This document shows positions 32,154-41,036 of a stretch of DNA of 64,000 nt, piece by piece. Below the pieces are notes generated by a model. That model saw only the letters and a list, made by a program, of their open reading frames with translations. It ran no database searches and was not told the origin of the DNA. A program made the translations under genes and the position numbers. Where the stretch lies: assembly GCA_028871055.1 (NCBI GenBank), contig JAGWON010000008.1, forward strand, positions 84,057 to 148,056, read 5' to 3'. Each line of letters starts with the position of its first letter. The stretch's first letter is position 1. The DNA comes from Alphaproteobacteria bacterium. GTDB lineage: Bacteria; Pseudomonadota; Alphaproteobacteria; ATCC43930; CGMCC-115725.

Positions 32154-34043
32154 ATGCTAGACCGGATTTGGCGCGACGTCAGGGCGAAAGGCCCGGCATC
32201 TGCGCTGGCCGTCGCAGGGGTGAGTCGGGCGCGAGGCTGGCAGGACACCAAGTTCCTTCTCAAGGTCCGCTGGCGCGCGCTGTTGCGGCAGCTTGACCGC
32301 CGCCATCTGCGCAGCAACGAGATCGCGCTGACCGTGCTTGGGGTCGTCCTGGGCGCGGCGATCGGCATTGGCGTCGTCATCGTGCGACAGCTTTCGCAAT
32401 GGCTACACCAGATGACGTTTCATCTGCCGCCCGACCACCTGCTGAGCGAGGGTATCGGTCTCGCCTGGTGGCGCGTGCTCATCGTGCCATGCATCGGTGG
32501 CTTGGTGGTGGGGATAACGACGTTGGTGATTCGCCGCTTCCGACCACGCGAGGTGGTCGATGCCATCGAGGCGAACGCGCTCTACGGCGGCAAAATGTCG
32601 TTGATCGACAGCGCCAACCTCACCATTCTGACATTGCTGTCAGGCGGGTTCGGCGCGTCGGTCGGCCTCGAAGCCGCCTATACGCAGATGGGCGCCGGGT
32701 TTGCGTCGAACGTCGGCGAAGTTCTGCGCTCGCGTCGCAACGACATGCGCACGCTCGTCGGTTGCGGTGCCGCGGCGGCAATCGCCGCTGCATTCAATGC
32801 GCCGCTTGCCGGCGCCTTTTATGCGTTCGAGCTGGTGATCGGCAGCTATTCGCCCGCCGTGCTCGCGCCGGTATCGGGGGCCGCGCTGGCGGCGACTTTC
32901 GTCGAGCGGCTGATCGGCCCGGCCCGTCCGATCTTCTTCGTCTCGGAATCGATAACGATCGGCGGATGGGATTATCCGCTGTTCGGGTTGCTCGGCGTCC
33001 TCGCGGCGGGCATTGGGATCGCAACCATGATCTGCGTCACGTGGGTCGAGCGCGGCTTCCGCCGCAACTCGATTCCGGTCTGGGCGCGCTCTATCATTGG
33101 CGGCGTCGCGGTCGGACTCATCGCATTCTTCTGGCCCCAAGTCCTCGGCAGCGGCCATGGCGCAATCGAGGCGGTGATCGCCAACAATTTTCCGCCCCTG
33201 GCGTTGGCGCTGTTGCTGCCGGCTAAAGCCTTGGCATCGGCTCTTTCGGTCGGCTCGGGGTTCCGCGGCGGTTTGTTCAGCTCGTCGCTGTTCCTCGGCA
33301 GCATCTTCGGGGCAGCCGCCGGCGCGTTCCTGGCGATCTTGTTGCCCGGCCTTGGGATCGATCGGCTGGCCTATACCATCGTCGGCATGGGAACAATGGC
33401 GGCGGCGATCGTCGGCGCGCCGGTGACCATGATTCTGCTCACGCTCGAAATGACGGCGAATTTCTACGTCACCATCGGCGTGACCGTCGGCGTCATCGTC
33501 GCATCGACGATCGTGCGGTCGACTTTCGGTTATTCCTTCGCTACCTGGCGGTTCCATTTGCGCGGCGTGCCGATCCGCGGCGCGCTGGATATCGGCTGGA
33601 TCCGCGACCTGACAGTTCGCAAGCTGATGCGGCGCGATATCCATACCGTCTCCGAGAATCTTCCGCTCGCCGAATTGCGGGCGCAATGCCCACTCGGCGG
33701 CACCAAGCGCGTGTTCCTGCTCGATGCCAACGGCGATTATGCTGGAATGGTCGTGACCGCCGATGCGCACAACCCCGATCTCGACGAGCGCATGGCGACA
33801 TTGCGGGCGGCGGACCTGCGCCAGGCCGAGACCCAGTTCCTGCTGCCGCACCAGAACGTTCGCGCCGCGCTCGATCGCTTTGTCAACGCCGAGGTCGAGG
33901 CCCTGCCGGTGCTGGCAAGCGCGACCGACCGCAAGGTCATCGGCTTTGTCACGGAAGCCTATGCGCTTCGCCGTTACAACCAGGAGCTCGAGCAGGCACG
34001 CGGCGAGGAATTTGCCGATCCGACACTGTTCGGACCGGCGTGA
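32154..34043 (+). CDS. ClC family voltage-gated chloride channel/antiporter with C-terminal CBS-like domain
   Basis: A 629-residue ClC protein. After a basic N-terminus, the membrane domain contains the inverted-repeat fold, including GGFGASVGLEAAYTQMGAGF where most ClCs have GxxGREGPxxQ. The gating Glu is kept, but the Arg and Pro of GREGP are replaced. GSGFRGGLFSSSLFLGSIFG corresponds to GxFxP with Pro replaced by Ser, and the GSGIP motif is not recognisable. The C-terminal 150 residues (DLTVRKLMRRDIHTVSENLP, FVNAEVEALPVLAS) look like a CBS pair. This is a divergent ClC; ion selectivity is uncertain. Confidence 0.88.
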   Translation: MLDRIWRDVRAKGPASALAVAGVSRARGWQDTKFLLKVRWRALLRQLDRRHLRSNEIALTVLGVVLGAAIGIGVVIVRQLSQWLHQMTFHLPPDHLLSEGIGLAWWRVLIVPCIGGLVVGITTLVIRRFRPREVVDAIEANALYGGKMSLIDSANLTILTLLSGGFGASVGLEAAYTQMGAGFASNVGEVLRSRRNDMRTLVGCGAAAAIAAAFNAPLAGAFYAFELVIGSYSPAVLAPVSGAALAATFVERLIGPARPIFFVSESITIGGWDYPLFGLLGVLAAGIGIATMICVTWVERGFRRNSIPVWARSIIGGVAVGLIAFFWPQVLGSGHGAIEAVIANNFPPLALALLLPAKALASALSVGSGFRGGLFSSSLFLGSIFGAAAGAFLAILLPGLGIDRLAYTIVGMGTMAAAIVGAPVTMILLTLEMTANFYVTIGVTVGVIVASTIVRSTFGYSFATWRFHLRGVPIRGALDIGWIRDLTVRKLMRRDIHTVSENLPLAELRAQCPLGGTKRVFLLDANGDYAGMVVTADAHNPDLDERMATLRAADLRQAETQFLLPHQNVRAALDRFVNAEVEALPVLASATDRKVIGFVTEAYALRRYNQELEQARGEEFADPTLFGPA

Positions 34044-34155
34044 TCTCCATTCGTTAAATTTCGTAAAGGGGCGCAGGCGTTTGGTCGTTCGGTGCGACCT
34101 GCCAAATCTGCAAGAAGGCGCGCTTTAACACAAATTTAGCCGCAATGCCTTCACT

Positions 34156-34175
34156 CTAGGCGAGGTGCCGCCTAG
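34156..34175 (+). repeat. Hairpin at the start of the histidine kinase gene
   Basis: CTAGGCG / CGCCTAG with a 6-nt loop. The GTG at 34165, a candidate start codon, sits in the loop. If transcribed it could hide or expose the start. Confidence 0.4.
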
Positions 34176-36099
34176 GGAAACGATCGTGTCTCAACCGCCG
34201 CATGCAGGCGCCCAGATCGGGTCGCAAGCCGTCGCGCGCTTCGCGCGCTCGATGGGCATGACGATCCGCGGCAAGATTCTGCTCGCGTTCTTCGCACTCG
34301 CGGCGTTGACCGGGGGGCTGGGTTTCTACGCCGTCAACAGCGTCGTCGAGTCCGGCCGCTTGGTGGTCGAGACCTACGACAAGCCGTTGATGTCCATCAG
34401 CTATGCACGGCTCGCGTTGTCGAACTTCACGGCGGTGGAAGTTGCTCTGACCGACCGAGTGATGTCGCACGATCCGGCCCGGCGGCAAGAGCTCGACGTG
34501 CGCATGAGCGACCTCGCCGATTCGGTCGCCGAGGATCTTGCGGTAACCGAGAGTCGGTCCCTGTCGCAGCGTGCCGCGGTCGCGGCGCACGATACGGCGG
34601 CAGCGATCGTCAATTGGAACAACATGCGGCGCGAACTGATCGACGGCAGCAACGACGAGGCTGATCGCGAGACGCTGCTCGCGCGCGCCAAAGCCATCGA
34701 CGACGATTTCGACAATCTGGTCGAAGTGACGGCGGAGGACGGCTTCAAATTTCGCGAGAGCGCTTTGGCTTCGATCGCGCGCTATCGCACACTCAGCATA
34801 ATCGCCACGCTTGCGGCGGTGCTTCTGGGCGCGACCATCGCGCTGCTATTGGTGCGGCGAATGGTCCGGCCGATCGCGACGGCATCGTCCGCCGCCCGTC
34901 GCATTGCGGAGGGCGAGCTCGACGTCGAGATCGGCACGGCCGGCAATGACGAGCTCGGTCAGCTGCTCGGCTCGATGGCCGTCATGCGCGACAACATCCG
35001 CGGCATGATGGAACGCGAGATCGCCGCCCGGCGCTCGGCGCAAAACCGGCTGGTCAACGCGCTCGAGAACAGCGCAGAGGGCGTCGTCCTTGCCGACGCT
35101 GGCGGCAGCATCCTGATCGCCAATTCGCAGGTCACGGCTTTCTTTCCGAGCCTTGCCGGTCATCTCGCGCCTGGCGCTCCATTCCCCGAAATACTCGAGA
35201 AAGCGCTGACCGAGCCGCGCGGCGAGATATGCGTCGACGGCGTTCGCTGGCTCCATCTGAGCCGAAGCGCGACGTCAGATGGCGGCTTCGTCGTGATCAT
35301 CAGCGATATCTCCGCCCTCAAGGAGCGCGAGCTTGCCTTGAGTGCGGCGAAAGAGCAGGCCGAGGCCGCAAACCGCGCAAAGACCGAATTCCTGGCCAAC
35401 ATGGGCCACGAGTTGCGCACGCCGCTCAATGCGGTGATCGGGTTCTCGGAAATCATCGCCGGCGAGATGATTGGGCCGGTCGGTCAGCCGTCGTACAAGG
35501 AATTCGCGAACGACATCATGCGCAGCGGCCGCCACCTGCTCGAGATGATCAACGACATCCTCGACTTCACCAAGTGCGAAGGCGGCAGCCTCGAGATCAT
35601 GCCGGAGCCCCTCGACGCGCAATCCGCGATCGCGCATGCCGCCGAATCCTTTGCCCGGGACGCGGAACGCGGCCAGCTGACCCTTGCCGTCGCTCCGGGG
35701 GACGGTTCGCTGTGGCTGCTGGCTGATTCGATGCGCTTGCGGCGCGTCCTGCAGCAACTGGTATCCAACGCCGTCAAGTTCACGCCGGCCGGGGGCCATA
35801 TCACTCTTTCTGCCAAGCGCGGCCGTGACGGGTTCGTCGCCCTGTCGATTGCCGATACGGGCATCGGCATGCGTCCCGAGGACATTGCGGTTGCACTCTC
35901 GCCGTTCAGTCAGGTCGACAGCAGCTTGTCGCGCCGGTACGAGGGCACCGGCATGGGATTGCCGCTGTGCAAGGGCGTCATCGAACTGCACGGCGGACGG
36001 CTCGAGATCGCCAGCGCACTCGGCCAGGGCACGACCATGACCATTCTGCTCCCCGAAGCCGTGCGCACTCCCCACGTTGCGACGGTGGCGACGTGCTGA
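34165..36099 (+). CDS. Sensor histidine kinase with HAMP and PAS-like domains
   Basis: A 644-residue membrane kinase. Membrane segment 1 (ILLAFFALAALTGGLGFYA), a four-helix periplasmic sensor, and membrane segment 2 (LSIIATLAAVLLGATIALLLV) come first. A HAMP domain (RRMVRPIATASSAARRIAEG) follows, then a PAS-like region (ENSAEGVVLADAGGSILIAN). HisKA has H415 in MGHELRTPLN, and the ATPase domain has NAVKFTP, ADTGIGM and YEGTGMGLPLCKG. There is no receiver domain and no adjacent response regulator. The start is GTG 34165 or, with AGGGA upstream, GTG 34186. It overlaps the peroxidase gene by 7 nt. Confidence 0.9.
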   Translation: MPPRETIVSQPPHAGAQIGSQAVARFARSMGMTIRGKILLAFFALAALTGGLGFYAVNSVVESGRLVVETYDKPLMSISYARLALSNFTAVEVALTDRVMSHDPARRQELDVRMSDLADSVAEDLAVTESRSLSQRAAVAAHDTAAAIVNWNNMRRELIDGSNDEADRETLLARAKAIDDDFDNLVEVTAEDGFKFRESALASIARYRTLSIIATLAAVLLGATIALLLVRRMVRPIATASSAARRIAEGELDVEIGTAGNDELGQLLGSMAVMRDNIRGMMEREIAARRSAQNRLVNALENSAEGVVLADAGGSILIANSQVTAFFPSLAGHLAPGAPFPEILEKALTEPRGEICVDGVRWLHLSRSATSDGGFVVIISDISALKERELALSAAKEQAEAANRAKTEFLANMGHELRTPLNAVIGFSEIIAGEMIGPVGQPSYKEFANDIMRSGRHLLEMINDILDFTKCEGGSLEIMPEPLDAQSAIAHAAESFARDAERGQLTLAVAPGDGSLWLLADSMRLRRVLQQLVSNAVKFTPAGGHITLSAKRGRDGFVALSIADTGIGMRPEDIAVALSPFSQVDSSLSRRYEGTGMGLPLCKGVIELHGGRLEIASALGQGTTMTILLPEAVRTPHVATVATC

Positions 36100-37178
36100 C
36101 GCCGAAAGTGATCCGAGCCATCAGCCGCGGCCGGAAGTCGCGAACCCGCTGGGTCGCGGTATGCTGCCTCGCCGGGCTGACGCTGCTGGCGTACGACGAG
36201 TTGCCTGGAATGACCGCGCATGCGCAGCGACCATCGGACGCCGGCCTTGTAAAACTGAAAGCGGAGTTCGCCCGGCCCAAGGCTATTCCGTTCTCGGCTG
36301 ACGATCCTTCTTCCAAAGCCAAGGCGCACTTGGGCGAACTGCTGTTCTGGGATCCCATCCTGTCGGGCAACGGTACCCAGTCGTGCGCCAGCTGTCATAA
36401 CCCCGGCCTCTCGTGGACCGACGGCCTACGCCACGGCATGGGCGTGAAGGAAATGAAGACCCATACGCCGACGTTGCTGAACGTGGCGTGGGCACCGATT
36501 CTCGGCTGGGACGGCCATTTCCGCTCGTTGGAGGTGGTCGCTTTCGCGGGGCCGATCACCAATCCGGGCATCATGAACCGCAAGGAAGGCGACTTGGTCG
36601 CTGCGCTCCAGGCAATACCGGGATATCGCGCGGCGTTTACGACCGCCTTTACCGACCACGCGATCACGCAGGCGCACATCGCGGAAGCCCTGGCGACCTT
36701 CGAGCGCACCATCGTCTCAGGCACCGCTCCGTTCGACCGCTGGATCGCCGGCGACGAAAACGCGATCGGCGCACGGGCGAAGCGCGGCTTCATGCTGTTC
36801 ACCGGCAAAGCCGGCTGTGCCGAATGCCATAGGGGCTGGGCCTTCACCGACGAGGGCTTCTACGACGTCGGCACGGCGACCGGCGACGATATCGGCCGCG
36901 CCCGGCTCTTCCCGAATACGGTCAAGCTCAAATATGCGTTCAAGGTGCCGACGCTGCGCGACGTGGCACGGCGTGCGCCCTACATGCACAACGGCTCCGA
37001 GGCGACGCTCGCCGACGTCATCGATCTCTATGATCGCGGCGGCATCGACCGGCCGAGCCGTTCCGACCTGATCAAGCCGCTCCATCTGACGCCGGGCGAG
37101 AAGGTCGATCTGATCGCCTTCCTGGAAACCCTGACCGCCAATCCGAAGCCGGAGCGCGTTCCCGTCCTGCCGCGTTGA
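36093..37178 (+). CDS. Di-heme cytochrome c peroxidase family protein (CcpA/MauG type)
   Basis: A 361-residue secreted c-type cytochrome. An N-terminal membrane/signal segment (WVAVCCLAGLTLLAYDELPG) precedes two heme motifs, C98-A-S-C101-H and C242-A-E-C245-H. Between and after them lie the peroxidase stretches LFWDPILSGNGTQSC and RDVARRAPYMHNGSEATLAD. It probably reduces peroxide in the periplasm using electrons from a small cytochrome or cupredoxin, or modifies a protein as MauG does. The GTG start overlaps the kinase stop, so both are co-expressed. It converges on a cupredoxin gene 3 nt away. Confidence 0.9.
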   Translation: MLTPKVIRAISRGRKSRTRWVAVCCLAGLTLLAYDELPGMTAHAQRPSDAGLVKLKAEFARPKAIPFSADDPSSKAKAHLGELLFWDPILSGNGTQSCASCHNPGLSWTDGLRHGMGVKEMKTHTPTLLNVAWAPILGWDGHFRSLEVVAFAGPITNPGIMNRKEGDLVAALQAIPGYRAAFTTAFTDHAITQAHIAEALATFERTIVSGTAPFDRWIAGDENAIGARAKRGFMLFTGKAGCAECHRGWAFTDEGFYDVGTATGDDIGRARLFPNTVKLKYAFKVPTLRDVARRAPYMHNGSEATLADVIDLYDRGGIDRPSRSDLIKPLHLTPGEKVDLIAFLETLTANPKPERVPVLPR

Positions 37179-37181
37179 AAC

Positions 37182-37535
37182 TTATTTCACCGTCACCACA
37201 AGGTGCATGGTGGGATGGATGGCGCACAGCACCTGGTAGGTGCCAGGGTGATCGAATTCCAGATCCACCGTTGTGCCCACCGGCTGTTCGCCGGAGTCGA
37301 ACTTCATCGTCGCCGAATCGACATAGACATGGTGGGTCACGCGGTCGTCATTGATGACGTGGACGACGGTGCCGCGCGCGATGATGAGCGTGTCCGGATG
37401 AAAATGGCGGTTGCGCTGGCTCACGATGACGATATTGACGGCACCCGCAACCGGAACCACGACCGATAGAAATACTGCCAGCGCAAGAACGCCGCCGGTT
37501 AGATCCGATTTTCGTGGCGTCACGCGAAAAGCCAT
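37182..37535 (-). CDS. Cupredoxin-domain periplasmic protein
   Basis: A 117-residue protein with an N-terminal membrane/signal segment (GVLALAVFLSVVVPVAGAV) and a plastocyanin-like domain. The blue-copper ligands are visible: H68/H69 in VTHHVYV and C104-A-I-H107-P-T-M110 near the C-terminus. Such proteins carry single electrons in the periplasm. Its position tail-to-tail with the di-heme peroxidase makes it a candidate electron donor. ATG 37535. Confidence 0.87.
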   Translation of the reverse strand: MAFRVTPRKSDLTGGVLALAVFLSVVVPVAGAVNIVIVSQRNRHFHPDTLIIARGTVVHVINDDRVTHHVYVDSATMKFDSGEQPVGTTVDLEFDHPGTYQVLCAIHPTMHLVVTVK

Positions 37536-37602
37536 CTGCCGATGTTAGCACGCCGACCGGAAACACGTCGTAGCGATCGCGGATGCCGCGGAAACAGCCG
37601 GA

Positions 37603-38067
37603 TTACGTCGCTTTGATCGCGCCGAGCACTTCCTCGGCATGGCCGGGCACTTTGACTTTACGCCAAATACCGCGGATCACACCCTTCTCGTCGACGAGAA
37701 AAGTTGTGCGTTCGATGCCCATGTACTTGCGTCCGTACATGCTTTTCTGGACCCAGACGCCGTAGCGCTCCGTCACCTTGCCCCCTTCGTCGGACGCGAG
37801 CGTGAACGGCAGCTTGTATTTGTTCTTGAACTTGTCGTGGGAAGCGACGGAGTCGCGCGATATGCCGATCACCGCCGCATCGGTATGTTGAAACTTCGGA
37901 AACAGATCGCGGAACTGGCAGGCCTCGGCGGCGCAGCCCGAGGTGTCATCCTTCGGGTAAAAGTACAGCACCACTGTCCCGCCTCTGAGGTCCGACAGCT
38001 TCACCTTGCCGCCGCCGTCGGCTGGCAGAGTGAAATCCGGGGCTTTGTCGCCGATCTCGAGAGTCAT
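37603..38067 (-). CDS. bcp: Peroxiredoxin (BCP/PrxQ type)
   Basis: A 154-residue peroxiredoxin. DDTSGCAAEACQFRD contains the peroxidatic C45 and the resolving C50 five residues apart, as in BCP/PrxQ. The usual P of DDTPGC is replaced by S, but the Cys and Thr are kept. It reduces H2O2 and organic peroxides using thioredoxin. The ATG overlaps the glnE stop (ATGA), so it is co-transcribed with glnE. Confidence 0.93.
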   Translation of the reverse strand: MTLEIGDKAPDFTLPADGGGKVKLSDLRGGTVVLYFYPKDDTSGCAAEACQFRDLFPKFQHTDAAVIGISRDSVASHDKFKNKYKLPFTLASDEGGKVTERYGVWVQKSMYGRKYMGIERTTFLVDEKGVIRGIWRKVKVPGHAEEVLGAIKAT

Positions 38068-41036
38068 GGTGCGCGCTCCTCCGCCATCTTGGTTGCCGCG
38101 GTCTCGACCAACCGGCGATAGAGGCCATAGGCGGCGCGGGCAGCAACATCCATATCCCGCTTGAGTGCGGCGAAGTCAATCGCGCCCGCATCGCGTGCGA
38201 TCAACGCCTTGACGGCGGCCGGCGTGTCCGATTCATCGAACGGTTCTGGCACCGTCAGCTTCAATATCCCTTGCACGTTCCGCCACAGCATCAGGGCGCG
38301 GGTCAGCGTCTCGGCATCGGTACGCGCAAGCGATCCGTTCGCGGCTAGGGCAGCCAATGCCGCCATCGTATTTGGGTAAAGCACCGCCTCTGTATGGACC
38401 GCATCGCGCAGCTGGAAATATTGCGCGATGAACTCGATGTCGACCATGCCGCCGCGGCGGTGCTTGACGTCAAATGGAGATGGATTGCGGTGCGCATCGG
38501 CGATGCGCTCTCGCATTTCGACGACGTCGCGGGCCAGCGTCTTCGCGTCACGGGATCGGACCAGGACCGCGCGCACCTCGGCCATGGCGCGCTTCCGCAA
38601 ACGCGGATCACCGGCGACCGGGCGCGCCCGCGTCAGGGCCATCCGCTCCCATGTCCAGCCGAGTTCGCGGTGATAGCGGCGGAACGCTTCCAGGCTCGAC
38701 GCCACCGGGCCGGCGGTGCCGGACGGCCGCAGCCGCATGTCGACGTCGTAGAGCTTGCCTTCGCCGGTCAAGGCCGTCAGCGCATTGATGAAGCGCTGCG
38801 ACAGGCGCGCGTAGTACGCGGGAGCCGCCAGGGGCTGCGCACCGCCCGCGCTTTCGGCGCCGGCCGGCGCATCGTAGATCAGGATCAGGTCGAGATCCGA
38901 TGCGAAGGTCATTTCGCGGCTGCCGAGCTTGCCGAGGCCGAGCACGGCGATGGCGCCGCCGGCGACGCGGCCATGCGTGCGGACAAACTCCGCAATGACG
39001 CGCGGCAGCAGCTCGGCCAAGGCGGTTTCGGCGATGTCGGCAAAGGCACTACCCGCCGACTCGCCGTCAAGCCGGTTGCGCAGGACCTGGACCCCGACCT
39101 GGAATTTGCGCTCCGCGACCCAGCGTCGAACGAGATCGAGCATTTCTTCCGCATGGCGAGCGCGATCGAGCAGGCGGGCAAGATCGGTGCCGAGTCCCGC
39201 GCGCGACGGCAGCGGGTCGAAGAATCCTGACGCCAGCACGCCGTCGAGCAGGCCCGGCCGCTGCGCCAAGGTCTCGGCGAGCGTCGGTGCCGCGCCCATG
39301 ATCTCCGCCAGCAGGTCGAGCAGGGCCGGATTTTGATAAAGCAGCGAGAACAACTGCACGCCCGCCGGCAACCGGCCGAGGAAATGGTCGAAGCGGATAA
39401 AGGCTGCGTCCGGCACGGCGCAGGCGCCGAACGACCTCAGCAAGACCGGCACCAGCTCGGTCAGCAGCTCGCGCGCGCGTTGACTGCGCGTCGCGCGATA
39501 GCGTCCATGGTGCCAGGCGCGCACGATCGCCGCGACCGCGACTGGATCGGCGAAGCCCAGGCCCGTCAATGTCTTGAGCGTCTCGGGGTCGTCCTCGCTG
39601 CCGGTAAAGACGAGATTTCCCGGTGCCGCCAGCGATGGCGCCTCCTCGAACAGGTTGGCGTAGTGGCCTTCGACGATCTCGAGCCGGCGGGTGAGCGCCG
39701 CGGCGAAATCGTCCGGCGTGGCAAAGCCGAGAAACAGCGCCAGTCGCCGCACGCCGTCGGCGTCTGCGGGGATGGTATGGGTTTGCGCATCGTCGACCAT
39801 CTGGAGTCGGTGTTCAACCCGACGCAGGAAGCGGTAGGCTTCGGCGAGCTCAGCGGCCGCCTGGCGCGAGACGTGGCCGGTGGCGGCAAGCGCTTCGAGG
39901 GCCGCGACCGTGCCGCGGTCGCGCAGCTCCGGCTGACGACCGCCCCAGATCAGCTGCTGCGTCTGCGCGAAGAACTCGACCTCGCGGATGCCGCCGCGGC
40001 CGAGCTTGATGTTGTGGCCGGCGACGGCAATGGTCGCGCCGCCGCGCTGCGCGTGAATCTGCCGCTTGATCGAATGGATGTCTTGGATCGCCGCGAAGTC
40101 GAGATGCTTGCGCCAAAGAAACGGCGTCAGAGCGGCGAGGAAATCGCGCCCGGCGTCGAGATCGCCGGCGATCGGCCGCGCCCGGATCAGGGCGGCGCGT
40201 TCCCAGTTCTGTCCCGCGCTTTCGTAGTAGACGAGCGCCGCCGGCAGCGACAGCGCGGGTGGTGTCGAGCCTGGATCGGGGCGCAGCCGCAGGTCGGTTC
40301 GGAATACGTAGCCTTCGTCGGTGCGGTCGGCCATCATGCGGACGACGTCCTGCGCCATTCGCGTGAAGAGCGTTTGCGGGTCGTGCTCGCTGGTGGCGTG
40401 CGCCTTGTCTGGATCGAACAGAACGATGAGGTCGATGTCGCTCGAATAGTTGAGCTCGCCGGCACCTAGCTTGCCGACTGCCAGCACGATGAACCCGCTG
40501 TTGCGTGCCGGATCGGCGTCGTCGTTCCGCTCGATCTCGTTGCGAGCGACGGCGGCGGTCAGGAGGTGACGCACCGTCAGCGCCAGCGCGCTTTCGGCAA
40601 AACCGCTCAGGGCGTTCATCACGCGTTCCAGCGGCCACAGGCCGGCGATGTCGGCGATGGCAATCGTCAGCGCCGCCCGGCGCTTGAGGCGCCGCATTTC
40701 GGCCGCGATCGCATCGCGCGGCATCGTTGGCGCGAGATCGCGGTTGAGCCCGGAAATGAGTTCAGCGAAAGTAGCCGCCGCGCCCCGGCGCCAGAGCCGG
40801 GCGAGCAGGGCCGGCTCCCTGAGACAGCATTGGGCTAGGTAAGGGCTGTTGCCAAAGAGGGTCGTGAGCAACCGGCGGCCAGCGGAATCCGCGGCAAGAT
40901 CGCGCATGAAGCTGGCCAATTCCGTGTCATGCGATTCGCCGGCGGTTTCATGCCAGCGTGCGAGACCGACGGCAGCGGCCGCGTCGTCGGCGGGTGGTGG
41001 GAGATTGGCGTAGGTGTCGAACGACGGCAATGACAT
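38064..41036 (-). CDS. glnE: Bifunctional glutamine synthetase adenylyltransferase/deadenylase
   Basis: A 990-residue GlnE. There are two nucleotidyltransferase domains: the N-terminal adenylyl-removing half with GELNYSSDIDLIVLFD, and the C-terminal adenylylating half with GSREMTFASDLDLILIYD. Both keep the DxD metal-binding residues. Each is followed by a helical GlnD-type uridylyl-transferase-like segment with MRLRPSG or LRLRPDPG. GlnE adjusts glutamine synthetase activity to nitrogen supply under PII control. The ATG at 41036 shares CATG with the divergent AsmA-like gene. Confidence 0.95.
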   Translation of the reverse strand: MSLPSFDTYANLPPPADDAAAAVGLARWHETAGESHDTELASFMRDLAADSAGRRLLTTLFGNSPYLAQCCLREPALLARLWRRGAAATFAELISGLNRDLAPTMPRDAIAAEMRRLKRRAALTIAIADIAGLWPLERVMNALSGFAESALALTVRHLLTAAVARNEIERNDDADPARNSGFIVLAVGKLGAGELNYSSDIDLIVLFDPDKAHATSEHDPQTLFTRMAQDVVRMMADRTDEGYVFRTDLRLRPDPGSTPPALSLPAALVYYESAGQNWERAALIRARPIAGDLDAGRDFLAALTPFLWRKHLDFAAIQDIHSIKRQIHAQRGGATIAVAGHNIKLGRGGIREVEFFAQTQQLIWGGRQPELRDRGTVAALEALAATGHVSRQAAAELAEAYRFLRRVEHRLQMVDDAQTHTIPADADGVRRLALFLGFATPDDFAAALTRRLEIVEGHYANLFEEAPSLAAPGNLVFTGSEDDPETLKTLTGLGFADPVAVAAIVRAWHHGRYRATRSQRARELLTELVPVLLRSFGACAVPDAAFIRFDHFLGRLPAGVQLFSLLYQNPALLDLLAEIMGAAPTLAETLAQRPGLLDGVLASGFFDPLPSRAGLGTDLARLLDRARHAEEMLDLVRRWVAERKFQVGVQVLRNRLDGESAGSAFADIAETALAELLPRVIAEFVRTHGRVAGGAIAVLGLGKLGSREMTFASDLDLILIYDAPAGAESAGGAQPLAAPAYYARLSQRFINALTALTGEGKLYDVDMRLRPSGTAGPVASSLEAFRRYHRELGWTWERMALTRARPVAGDPRLRKRAMAEVRAVLVRSRDAKTLARDVVEMRERIADAHRNPSPFDVKHRRGGMVDIEFIAQYFQLRDAVHTEAVLYPNTMAALAALAANGSLARTDAETLTRALMLWRNVQGILKLTVPEPFDESDTPAAVKALIARDAGAIDFAALKRDMDVAARAAYGLYRRLVETAATKMAEERAP

